Assembly (NCBI GenBank): GCA_009778915.1
Contig: WRFH01000002.1
Location: forward strand, 62,001-126,000
Direction: 5' to 3'
DNA: 64,000 nucleotides
From: Elusimicrobiota bacterium
Lineage (GTDB): Bacteria > Elusimicrobiota > Elusimicrobia > Elusimicrobiales > Elusimicrobiaceae
The position numbers and the translations under genes are program-made. The notes under the pieces were generated by a model, which was given only the letters and a program-made list of their open reading frames with translations, searched no databases and was not told where the DNA came from. How positions within the stretch are numbered: position 1 is the first letter of the stretch; the number at the start of each line of letters is the position of its first letter. Shown in pieces: positions 24,420 to 32,645 of the stretch.

Positions 24420-25280
24420 ATGGATACCGCCGAACTTTTAAACAAAGTGCGCCGCATAGAGATACAAACCGGCCGTCTTGTGACGGAAACTTTTGCCGGG
24501 GAGTATCAGAGCGTGTTTAAAGGCCAGGGCATGGAGTTTGCCGAAGTGCGCGAATACGTGCCGGGTGACGACGTGCGGTCTATCGACTGGAACGTTTCCG
24601 CCCGCACCGGCAAAACTTTTATAAAAAAATTCTTGGAAGAGAGAGAGTTGACGCTTATCATAGCGTGTGACGTTTCGGCCTCCGGTAATTTCGGCAGCAC
24701 AGGAAAATTGAAAAGAGAAACCGCGGCGGAACTGGCGGCGCTTTTTGCTTTCTCGGCGTTGACTAACCATGACAAAGTCGGCCTTCTGTTATTCTCTGAC
24801 CGCGTCGAACTTTTTATCCCGCCTAAAAAAGGTAGGACTCACATTTTACGCATGGTGCGCGAACTGCTGGCTTTTAAGCCGGAAGGCAAAAAAACAAATA
24901 TTTCTCTCGCGCTCAATACATTAAACAAAGTCATTCGGCGGCAGGGAATTTTAGTTTTGATTTCAGATTTTATGGACAAAGATTTTGAAAAACCTTTTCA
25001 ACTGGCCAAACGTAAATTTGACCTTATTCCCGTCCTTGTGCGTGACCCGCTGGAAATAAACACGCCGTCTCTGCCGCTTATTATAAACGCGCGGGACCCG
25101 GAGACGGGTGAAGAGGCTTTTTTCAACATAAAAAACGCGCCGCGCCACGCCGACACTACGAAACTTGAAAAATTTTTCACGCAGAGCGGGCTTGATTACA
25201 TAAAAATTTTTACGACGGAAGACAGTACGGATGCCGTTATAAAATTTTTCAAAACCAGACAGCGGAGGATTAGAAAATGA
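24420..25280 (+). CDS. DUF58 protein of the MoxR/Bat operon
   Basis: The protein has 286 residues. The diagnostic DUF58 block EYVPGDDVRSIDWNVSARTG (around 44-63) is followed by KTFIKKFLEERELTLIIACDVSASG, where DVSAS is a VWA-like metal-site motif. Proteins of this kind nearly always lie beside moxR. It begins 6 nt after moxR and overlaps the next gene by 4 nt. Biochemical role unknown. Confidence 0.9.
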   Translation: MDTAELLNKVRRIEIQTGRLVTETFAGEYQSVFKGQGMEFAEVREYVPGDDVRSIDWNVSARTGKTFIKKFLEERELTLIIACDVSASGNFGSTGKLKRETAAELAALFAFSALTNHDKVGLLLFSDRVELFIPPKKGRTHILRMVRELLAFKPEGKKTNISLALNTLNKVIRRQGILVLISDFMDKDFEKPFQLAKRKFDLIPVLVRDPLEINTPSLPLIINARDPETGEEAFFNIKNAPRHADTTKLEKFFTQSGLDYIKIFTTEDSTDAVIKFFKTRQRRIRK

Positions 25281-26281
25281 AAGTTTTTAAGACTTTCGTT
25301 TTTTTAATTTTCTTAGCCTGCGCCGCCGCGGCGCAAAACCCGCCGTCTCAAAATCCGTCAGCTCCGCCGCCGCCAGCTGCGCCTGCCGCGCCCGCTCCGC
25401 AGGCAACCCAGGCGCCACAGGCGACTTTAAAGGGCAACCCGCCTCAGCCTAAATTGGCGCAGCCGTTTATGATAACTTTTAACGTGCCGCTGCCGGACGG
25501 CGTCGGCGCGAAAGAATTAGTTTATGACTCTTCCGCCATAAACGCGCAAGATTTTACCGTCTTAACTTATTATACGGCGCAGGTTGGGAACACGGCGGAA
25601 TTTACTTTCCGCGCCGTGCCTTTTGCTCTGGGCAAAACAAAATTTACCGCCGCGTGGAAACTGCCGGACGGCAGCGTTATAAAAGCGCAGGACGCGGAAC
25701 TTGATATTGACCGCGTCAACACCGGCATCAGAAGCACTGATATCGTCGATATAAGAAAACCCATTACGCCGGTTGACTGGTGGCGCGTCATATTAATTCT
25801 AATCATCGCCGGCCTGATAGCCGTCGCCGTAATCCTGTGGCGCGGCCGCAAGTCAAAACCTGAAACGCCGGAAGGCCCGCTTCTGCCGCCGAAGGACACC
25901 CGCCCGGCGGAGATTGTCGCGCGGGACAGAATAGCCAAACTGTTGGCGTCTGATTTATGGGACAAGAAAGAGTACAACCTTTTTTATATCGAGCTTGTGG
26001 ATATTTTTCGCACGTATCTTTACGCGCGTTTTAATATTTATACGGACCCGCAGACTTCGGCGGAACTTTTGCGCGCTATTAAAAAATCAGACGCTAAAAA
26101 TATTTATGACGACGCAAAACAGTTTTTAAATTCCGCCGACCTTGTTAAATTCGCGGAGTCCGTTCCTCTTACCGTAGACAGAGACGAAGACATTAAACTT
26201 TTAAACGCGATGATAGACGCCACAGCCGTGAAAATAAAAGTTATGACCGTCGGGGAGGGCGAAGATGAGCATACTGCTTAA
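25277..26281 (+). CDS. Bat-operon membrane protein with periplasmic domain (DUF4381-like position)
   Basis: The protein has 334 residues. A signal peptide is followed by a 45-residue Pro/Ala/Gln linker and a beta-rich domain of about 100 residues. A single helix (WWRVILILIIAGLIAVAVILW) and a cytoplasmic C-terminal domain of about 130 residues come after (RIAKLLASDLWDKKEYNLFYIELVDIFRTYL). Proteins with this build sit between DUF58 and BatA genes in many Bat operons. It overlaps both neighbours (4 and 17 nt). The link to a named family is by position and topology. Confidence 0.75.
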   Translation: MKVFKTFVFLIFLACAAAAQNPPSQNPSAPPPPAAPAAPAPQATQAPQATLKGNPPQPKLAQPFMITFNVPLPDGVGAKELVYDSSAINAQDFTVLTYYTAQVGNTAEFTFRAVPFALGKTKFTAAWKLPDGSVIKAQDAELDIDRVNTGIRSTDIVDIRKPITPVDWWRVILILIIAGLIAVAVILWRGRKSKPETPEGPLLPPKDTRPAEIVARDRIAKLLASDLWDKKEYNLFYIELVDIFRTYLYARFNIYTDPQTSAELLRAIKKSDAKNIYDDAKQFLNSADLVKFAESVPLTVDRDEDIKLLNAMIDATAVKIKVMTVGEGEDEHTA

Positions 26282-27377
26282 AATATTATATCTTAGCTCT
26301 TTTATTTTTGTTCTCCTGCTGCTGGCCGTGCTGGCCACCAAAGACAAAACGGCTCGGAAATATTTGAAAAAAGCAGCCGGCGCCGCTTTTCTGGCAAGCG
26401 CGGCTATAGGGCTGTTTTACGTCTATGTTTTTATATTTTTCAGGGACACTTTTTACGCCAATCCGTGGTATCTGGCCGCGTTTGTTCCGCTTGTGTTATT
26501 TTGGATTTTCTATTCCATGCTGTCCCGTTTTGTAACGCCGGCGGTAAGTTATAATTTGGCCTATATTCCGGGCAGAACGACTTACGGCGTTTTGGCAAAA
26601 TATTTTTCTTTTACGCTTATTTGCGTAGCTCTGGCGCTGGCCGTAATCGCGCTGGCGCGGCCGCGCAACGCCGAACGCACCGAACTGCCGCCGACGGAAG
26701 GCGTCGATATTATGCTCACGCTGGACGTTTCCCAAAGCATGGATACGCCCGATTTTACGCCGAACCGCTTGGCGGCCGCGAAAGCCGCGGCGGAAAATTT
26801 TGTGCATAAACGAACCAGCGACCGCATAGGCATAGTGGTCTTTGCGTCGGAACCTATGCTTCAAAGCCCGCTTACTCTTGACTATGACGCGCTGCTGGAC
26901 TATCTTTCTTCGGTACGCATAGGTCTTGTCCGCGCGGACAGCACTTCCATAGGGGACGCTATAGCTTTGTCCGCTATGCATCTTCAAGACAGCAAGGCAA
27001 AAACAAAAATAATAATTTTACTGACGGACGGAGAGAATAACGACGGCGTCGTCCCGCCTGCGGACGCTGCCAAAAGCGCGGCCGCGCTGGGCATAAAAAT
27101 TTACGCGATAGCCGCCGTAGGCAAACAGGAAGACAGTTTTGACGGAGGCCAATTGCGCGAAATAGCGGAACTTACCGGCGGCAAATATTACCGCGCTTAT
27201 GATAACGCCGGGCTTGAAAATATTTATTCCGAAATTGACAAGCTTGAAAAAACCGAATTTAAAAATTTGACTATGGTCGATTATGACGACGTGTACGAGC
27301 CTTTTTTAGTAGTGGCTCTGGCGCTGTTATGCGCGGCATTTATTTTTGACAAATTAATTTTTATGAGGCTGCCCTGA
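26265..27377 (+). CDS. batA: BatA-like VWA membrane protein
   Basis: The protein has 370 residues. Three N-terminal helices are followed by a VWA domain whose MIDAS motif is LTLDVSQSMDTPDF, and by IILLTDGENNDG; a C-terminal helix (FLVVALALLCAAFIFDKLIF) anchors the other end. This is the BatA arrangement. The product is expected to face the periplasm and interact with BatB. It shares its last base with the start of the next gene. Confidence 0.9.
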   Translation: MSILLKILYLSSFIFVLLLLAVLATKDKTARKYLKKAAGAAFLASAAIGLFYVYVFIFFRDTFYANPWYLAAFVPLVLFWIFYSMLSRFVTPAVSYNLAYIPGRTTYGVLAKYFSFTLICVALALAVIALARPRNAERTELPPTEGVDIMLTLDVSQSMDTPDFTPNRLAAAKAAAENFVHKRTSDRIGIVVFASEPMLQSPLTLDYDALLDYLSSVRIGLVRADSTSIGDAIALSAMHLQDSKAKTKIIILLTDGENNDGVVPPADAAKSAAALGIKIYAIAAVGKQEDSFDGGQLREIAELTGGKYYRAYDNAGLENIYSEIDKLEKTEFKNLTMVDYDDVYEPFLVVALALLCAAFIFDKLIFMRLP

Positions 27378-28390
27378 TGAATTTATTTAGAACCCCGTCG
27401 GTTTTTCTGGTTTTCGCCGCAGCCACGGCGGGCATAGCTTTGCTGTGGTATATCGGCGCGGCTAGAAAACGGCGGCTGACGCGCATGCTGTTTAAAAATA
27501 ACGTGCTGGAGGAAATTAATTTAAACTTTTCTTCCGCCGGCGCTAAAGCCAAGAATATTTTATTTCTGACGGGAGTAGCTTTATTTTTTATAGCTTTGGC
27601 CGGGCCGCAGTGGGGGGTTGAGGAGCGGCAGGTCGAGGCTGAAGCATCCTATATTATCATTGCGGTGGACGTGTCTTCGTCGATGAAAGCGCGGGATTTA
27701 AAACCCGACAGAATGGAAAACGCTAAAAATATGTTAAAAATTCTGGCCGGCGGGTTTACGGACGAACGCGTGGGGATAGTAGCTTTCACATCTCAGGCTT
27801 ATACGCAGTCTCCTGTTACTTCGGACACAGAGGCGCTAAAATATTTCATAAATAACCTGCGCGCGGATATGCTTGCCGCGAAAGGCACGTCTCTTTACGC
27901 GGCGGTGCAGAGAAGCGCGGAAATGCTTACGCGCTACCCGGGCAAAAAGGCTTTGATTTTACTGACGGACGGCGAGGACCATACGCCTGAGGAACTTGAC
28001 AACGCCGTCAAAACCGCGCGCGCCGCCAATATCGCGGTAATCGCCGTTGGCATAGGCACTACGGAAGGAGAACTAATACCTGAAGCGGTCGATAATACCG
28101 GCAAAGTAATTTCTTATAAACAGGATAAAAGCGGAAAGCCCGTCGTTACAAAATTGGACGAAGCCAGCCTTAAAACGCTTGCCTCCGGCACCGGCGGCGT
28201 TTATATAAAGTACACAAATTATGAGGCCGTGTCTTCCCAAATCGCGCAGAGTCTGCAAAGTTTAGACAAAGAAAAACGTGATTTAAAAGCCCGCTCAGGC
28301 TATAAAAACCGCTACCAGATGCCGCTCGCGCTGGGTATAATTTTGGTGTTTTTGAGTTTAGTCATCCCTCTAAAAAAGGTAAAATTATGA
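27377..28390 (+). CDS. batB: BatB-like VWA membrane protein
   Basis: The protein has 337 residues. Two N-terminal helices, a VWA domain with IIAVDVSSSMKARDLKPDRM and LILLTDGEDHTPEEL, and a C-terminal helix (MPLALGIILVFLSLVIPL) give the BatB/YwmD-like build. It starts on the last base of batA and overlaps batC by 4 nt. BatA and BatB are taken to form a complex. Confidence 0.9.
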   Translation: MNLFRTPSVFLVFAAATAGIALLWYIGAARKRRLTRMLFKNNVLEEINLNFSSAGAKAKNILFLTGVALFFIALAGPQWGVEERQVEAEASYIIIAVDVSSSMKARDLKPDRMENAKNMLKILAGGFTDERVGIVAFTSQAYTQSPVTSDTEALKYFINNLRADMLAAKGTSLYAAVQRSAEMLTRYPGKKALILLTDGEDHTPEELDNAVKTARAANIAVIAVGIGTTEGELIPEAVDNTGKVISYKQDKSGKPVVTKLDEASLKTLASGTGGVYIKYTNYEAVSSQIAQSLQSLDKEKRDLKARSGYKNRYQMPLALGIILVFLSLVIPLKKVKL

Positions 28391-29013
28391 GGAAAATATT
28401 TTTTATTTTTGCCGTCGTATTTTTTGCCGCGCAGGTTTACGCGGCGACGACAAACGACCTGCTTATAAAAGGCGGGCGCGCTTATAATAAAGAAAAATAC
28501 GGCGAGGCTTTACAGAATTTTAAAGACGCCGCCGCCAAAGCGCCGAAGGACAACAGACCGGTTTATAACACGGCCGCCGCGCTTTATAAATTAAAAGATT
28601 ACGGCGAGTCGGCCAAAATTTATGAAGGCTTGGCGCAAAAAACCTGGAAGGGCAGGGAAGACAGCTTTTTTAACGCCGGCAACGCGCAGTACCGCGCGGC
28701 CAACAAAGACGCAGCAAAACAAAATTACCGCGCCGCGCTTTTGATGAATCCGGACGATATCGAGGCCGTGCATAATTTGCAGATTCTGCTGTCCGAAAAT
28801 CCTAAGAACGATAAGTCCGAAAATAAAGACAACAGCGACAAGCAGGATAAAGACAACAAGCAAGGCCAGGGAAGCAGCAGCAGCCAGGACCAGATGTCCA
28901 AGTCCGACGCGCAGAGAATGATGCAGATGGCCAAAGAGCAGGAGCGCAAAGACAGGTCGCGCTCTGAGCAAAAATACGGCGAAGCCGGCAACGACGTGGA
29001 AAAAGACTGGTAA
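28387..29013 (+). CDS. batC: BatC-like TPR protein
   Basis: The protein has 208 residues with a signal peptide (MRKIFFIFAVVFFAAQVYA). Three TPR units follow (NKEKYGEALQNFKDAAAKA, PVYNTAAALYKLKDYGESA, DAAKQNYRAALLMNPDDIEA). The C-terminal third is highly charged and rich in Asn, Asp, Lys, Gln and Ser. This is typical of BatC, a periplasmic TPR partner of BatA and BatB. Confidence 0.85.
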   Translation: MRKIFFIFAVVFFAAQVYAATTNDLLIKGGRAYNKEKYGEALQNFKDAAAKAPKDNRPVYNTAAALYKLKDYGESAKIYEGLAQKTWKGREDSFFNAGNAQYRAANKDAAKQNYRAALLMNPDDIEAVHNLQILLSENPKNDKSENKDNSDKQDKDNKQGQGSSSSQDQMSKSDAQRMMQMAKEQERKDRSRSEQKYGEAGNDVEKDW

Positions 29014-29022
29014 TAGTTTTTT

Positions 29023-30861
29023 ATGAGAAAAAAAATTATTTTGTTTTTAGCGGTTTTGTCTGCCTGCGCGGGCGGGTTCGCGCAGGATATTATCAGCGCG
29101 AAAGTAGACAAAACCGTCGCGGAGGTAAACGACGAAATTTTGCTTACGGTAACGGTAAGCGGAATTTCCGCCGACGTTCTGTCCCCGCAAATGCCCTCTC
29201 TGCCGAATTTTAATATTTATGAAGCCGGTTACAGCGCGTCGAGCGATTTTGACGGCAAAGTTTATACGGTCAGCACGCAGTATTTATACCGGCTTATCCC
29301 GCGTTTCGCGGGCCGCGCGGAAATCGGGCCTATAAAAATTAAATATCTTGACAAAGAATATTACACGCAGCCTGTTTATATAGACGTTTACAGAAAAGGC
29401 GAATCCTCCGGCAAACCATCGCCGCAGCAAACACAAGCTGCAACATCCGCCGTGCCGGCTCAGACGGCGCAAAGCGCGGCGCCTTCCGCCAGGCCGGTTG
29501 TCCCGCAGCCGTCCCCGGCAAAACCTGTGGAAGAGACAGAGCTGTACCCCAACCAAAAGTACGCAGATGCTTTCTTACAGGCTTTCGTTGACAAGCATGA
29601 AGCTTATGTCGGAGAACAGATTACACTTACTATGTCATTCTACAGTGCCATTAAAGTGACGGATTTTACTCCTTTAATACAAAGCTTTCAGGGGCTGGCG
29701 AAAGAAGATATTGACACTGAAAACAAGCGGATAATTTTAGGCGGCAAAGATTATTTTTCCGCCACCGCGCGCACCGCGCTTTTTGGCCTGCGGGAAGGTA
29801 CGGCAAAAATAGATTCTTCGCACGTTGATTATCTTTATATGAAACCGCAGAATAGTATTTTGGGCAGTTGGCAGATTACTACCAACACGGTGCAAAAAGA
29901 TACTGCCAAAAGCGTGCCCATAGATATTAAAATTAAGCCGCTGCCGGCGGGCGCGGGGCCGTCTTTTTACGGCGCGGTCGGCGATAAATTTTCAATAAAC
30001 GCGGACGTTGATAATAAAACGGCGGAGGCCGGAACTGCTGTAACTTTGACTTTGACGGTGCGCGGCGTAGGCAATTTAAAAATGATAACGCAGCCCGCGG
30101 TGCCTGAGATTAAAGGTATGAAAATGTACGAAGTCGCGGGAACCACAAACTCCGCCGCGGTAAACGGCGTAGTGCAGGGTTATAAAACTTTTAAGACGGT
30201 GCTTGTGCCGGCCTCGCCGGGTAATTATACCGTGCCGTCCATACCGTTTACTTATTTCAGCCCCGCGCTGGGCAAGTACCAGACTATAAAAACTGAACCT
30301 ATTGACATAAAAGTAACGCCGTCGACATCAAGCGCGGCGAATAATGTGTTCTCATATGGCACCGGCGGCGGGGGCCCTTCCGCGCAGAATGTAGCGGGCG
30401 ATATTCATTATATAAAGCAGAACGCGGGGAAAGCTCCTTTCAATTTTGCCGTTTTTGCCGCCGGGTTCGGCTTGTTGAACCTTATCCCGGTATTAGTTGT
30501 TTTGGCCGCGCTGTTTATCAAATTTTTGGAAGCCAAAGGATTGCTTGACCGCGCCGTTTCCAAAGCCAAAAAGAAAGCCAAGGCCGCCAAAAACGCGCAG
30601 GAGTTGGACGACGCTCTGTTTGAATTTATAGAGCGCAAAACCGGCACGCCGACGGGCAGCCTTAAAATTAACGAAATTACGGAGATGCTGGTTAACAAAC
30701 ACAAAGTAAACCGCGCGACGGTGACGGATTTGGAAGCTTTGTCGGACCGCTTAGACGCTTTCCGTTTTGCGCCGCAGGGTTTTGTAAACGCGCTGGAAGC
30801 GGCCAAACTTAAGCAAACCGTTTTAAGAATTATCCGCGCGCTGGAGCGTGAAATAAAATGA
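29023..30861 (+). CDS. batD: BatD-like periplasmic membrane protein
   Basis: The protein has 612 residues. A signal peptide is followed by a beta-sandwich domain (AKVDKTVAEVNDEILLTVTVSG), a Pro/Ala/Gln/Ser linker at about 130-170, a second region (VDKHEAYVGEQITLTMSFYS) and a third (VGDKFSINADVDNKTAEAG, VTLTLTVRGVGNLKMI). A helix near 485-505 and a basic cytoplasmic tail close it. The repeated VG-QI-L-V sandwich pattern is the BatD hallmark. It overlaps batE by 4 nt. Confidence 0.9.
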   Translation: MRKKIILFLAVLSACAGGFAQDIISAKVDKTVAEVNDEILLTVTVSGISADVLSPQMPSLPNFNIYEAGYSASSDFDGKVYTVSTQYLYRLIPRFAGRAEIGPIKIKYLDKEYYTQPVYIDVYRKGESSGKPSPQQTQAATSAVPAQTAQSAAPSARPVVPQPSPAKPVEETELYPNQKYADAFLQAFVDKHEAYVGEQITLTMSFYSAIKVTDFTPLIQSFQGLAKEDIDTENKRIILGGKDYFSATARTALFGLREGTAKIDSSHVDYLYMKPQNSILGSWQITTNTVQKDTAKSVPIDIKIKPLPAGAGPSFYGAVGDKFSINADVDNKTAEAGTAVTLTLTVRGVGNLKMITQPAVPEIKGMKMYEVAGTTNSAAVNGVVQGYKTFKTVLVPASPGNYTVPSIPFTYFSPALGKYQTIKTEPIDIKVTPSTSSAANNVFSYGTGGGGPSAQNVAGDIHYIKQNAGKAPFNFAVFAAGFGLLNLIPVLVVLAALFIKFLEAKGLLDRAVSKAKKKAKAAKNAQELDDALFEFIERKTGTPTGSLKINEITEMLVNKHKVNRATVTDLEALSDRLDAFRFAPQGFVNALEAAKLKQTVLRIIRALEREIK

Positions 30862-31580
30862 AAAAATTTTTATTTATTTTGTTTATTTTAATATGCGCGC
30901 CGGCGTTTGCGTCCGTCGCGGAAGGGGACGCGGCTTACGCGGCCGGCAATTTCACGGACGCGCTTAAACAGTATGAAAACGCGCTCGCGTCCGAGCCGGG
31001 CAGCGCTTATCTTTACTATAATATAGGTAATACTTATTTCAAACTGGACGAACTCGGCCGCGCGACGGCTTATTACGCGAAAGCCTTTGCCATTAACCCG
31101 CGGGACGCGGATATCAGGTATAATCTCAACTTCGCGCTTTCCAAAAGCGGCCAGACTTTGGTTCCGGACGGCATGCCGCCCGCGTTGCATAAAGCGTTTT
31201 TCATAATGTCCGGCGCGGAGCTTAAGGGGTTGTTTTTTATACTGCTGTGGCTGCTTTGTTTGGCGTTTGCGTTTTATATTTTTAAGAGAAAAGGGAAAAG
31301 AGTGGTTTTTACGCTGGCGTTTGCCGCGGTTTTTGTATTATGCTGGTATTTGGCGCATTATTTTGCTGTGGACGGAATGGACGCCGTCACAGTGGCGCAG
31401 GTTACGCAGCTGCGCAGCGGGCCGGAGGATACTTTTGAAGTCACCGCCACTCTGCCTGAAGGCTATTTTGTCGGTTTAAAAGATAAAAAAGACGACTGGG
31501 TTTTGGCCGTAAATTATAAAGACGGGAATATGCGGGGATGGGCCAAGAAAAGTAATTTTATCAGTATAAGGGGGTTGTAA
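30858..31580 (+). CDS. batE: BatE-like TPR and SH3-domain protein
   Basis: The protein has 240 residues. A signal peptide and two TPRs (YAAGNFTDALKQYENALASE, YYNIGNTYFKLDELGRATAY) precede two membrane helices at about 118-165. A C-terminal SH3-like domain has TQLRSGPEDTFEVTATLPEG and DDWVLAVNYKDGNMRGWAKK. This is the classic last gene of the Bat operon. It ends 1 nt before gmhA, so the sugar-phosphate genes may share its transcript. Confidence 0.87.
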   Translation: MKKFLFILFILICAPAFASVAEGDAAYAAGNFTDALKQYENALASEPGSAYLYYNIGNTYFKLDELGRATAYYAKAFAINPRDADIRYNLNFALSKSGQTLVPDGMPPALHKAFFIMSGAELKGLFFILLWLLCLAFAFYIFKRKGKRVVFTLAFAAVFVLCWYLAHYFAVDGMDAVTVAQVTQLRSGPEDTFEVTATLPEGYFVGLKDKKDDWVLAVNYKDGNMRGWAKKSNFISIRGL

Positions 31581-31581
31581 A

Positions 31582-32163
31582 ATGTTTATACAAAAGGAAA
31601 CGCAGGAATTAATTGAAGTGTTAAACTGGGCGAAAGACAATCTGGCGGCCAAAGCGGAAGAACTGGCCAACGTAATAATCAACTGCTATCAAAACGGGGG
31701 AAAGGTCATTTTGATGGGCAACGGCGGCAGCGCGGCGGACGCGCAGCACATAGCTGCCGAATTTACGGGAAGATATAAACTGGAAAGAGGTTCTTTCCCG
31801 GCGCTGGCTTTAAACGTAAATACCTCGACGATAACAGCAGTGGGAAATGATTACTCTTTTGACGAAATTTTTTCCCGCCAGGTACAGGGCTTTGCGGTGA
31901 AAGGGGATGTTGTCATCGGGCTTTCCACTTCAGGTAACAGCAAAAACGTTCATAAAGGATTGGAAGCCGCGGCGGAAAAGGGCTGCTACACGGCGGCCAT
32001 TTTAGGCAAAGACGGCGGCACTATTAAGAGTATTGTCGATTTGTCAATCGTCATAAAATCAAATAATACGCCGCGCGTGCAGGAGTGCACTATTTTTCTG
32101 GCGCACTGCGTTTGCGATATTGTTGACAGGGCTTTACTAAATTACGTCGGAGGCAAAAAATAA
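31582..32163 (+). CDS. gmhA: sedoheptulose-7-phosphate isomerase (phosphoheptose isomerase)
   Basis: Converts sedoheptulose 7-phosphate to glycero-manno-heptose 7-phosphate, the first step of LPS heptose synthesis. The 193-residue SIS-domain protein has VILMGNGGSAADAQHIAAEF, GNDYSFDEIFSRQVQGF, STSGNSKNVHKGLEAA and a C-terminal ECTIFLAHCVCDIVD, the full GmhA signature. The presence of heptose synthesis supports a diderm envelope. It overlaps rpiB by 1 nt. Confidence 0.92.
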   Translation: MFIQKETQELIEVLNWAKDNLAAKAEELANVIINCYQNGGKVILMGNGGSAADAQHIAAEFTGRYKLERGSFPALALNVNTSTITAVGNDYSFDEIFSRQVQGFAVKGDVVIGLSTSGNSKNVHKGLEAAAEKGCYTAAILGKDGGTIKSIVDLSIVIKSNNTPRVQECTIFLAHCVCDIVDRALLNYVGGKK

Positions 32164-32615
32164 TGAAAGTCGCCATAGGCTGTGACCACGCCGGATTTCC
32201 TTTAAAAGAAACCGTTGTCAAGGAATTAAAAGACTTGGGGCATGAAATTTTGGATTTCGGCACAAACAGCTGCGACGCGGTTGACTTTCCGGATTTCGCG
32301 GAGGCCGCGGCGAAAGCTGTCGCCGGCGGCAAGGCGCGGCGGGGTATTTTGCTTTGCGGAAGCGGCGTGGGGGTTTGCATTACGGCCAATAAAATAAAAG
32401 GCGCGCGGGCCAGCGTGGCGCATGACGTTTACGCGGCCGAGCAGGGCGTGCAGCATGAGGATATGAATATTTTGTGCATGGGCGCGCGCGTGATAGGTTA
32501 CGGCGTGGCGCCGTATCTTGTCCGCGCTTTTTTAGCGGCGGAATTTGAGGGGAAAGAAAGACAGGTCAGACGGCTTAATAAAATCTTAAAAATTGAAGAA
32601 GCTAACTTTAAATAA
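32163..32615 (+). CDS. rpiB: ribose-5-phosphate isomerase B
   Basis: Interconverts ribose 5-phosphate and ribulose 5-phosphate. The 150-residue protein has the RpiB/LacAB blocks GCDHAGFPLKE, ILDFGTNSCDAVDFPDFAE, ILLCGSGVGVCITANKIKGARA and QHEDMNILCMGARVIG. The catalytic Cys is in LLCGSG. It could supply ribose 5-phosphate for the downstream purine pathway, though the operon itself is 4 kb further on. Confidence 0.94.
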   Translation: MKVAIGCDHAGFPLKETVVKELKDLGHEILDFGTNSCDAVDFPDFAEAAAKAVAGGKARRGILLCGSGVGVCITANKIKGARASVAHDVYAAEQGVQHEDMNILCMGARVIGYGVAPYLVRAFLAAEFEGKERQVRRLNKILKIEEANFK

Positions 32616-32645
32616 GAAAATTATATACGAGGAAAAAGAAAGAAA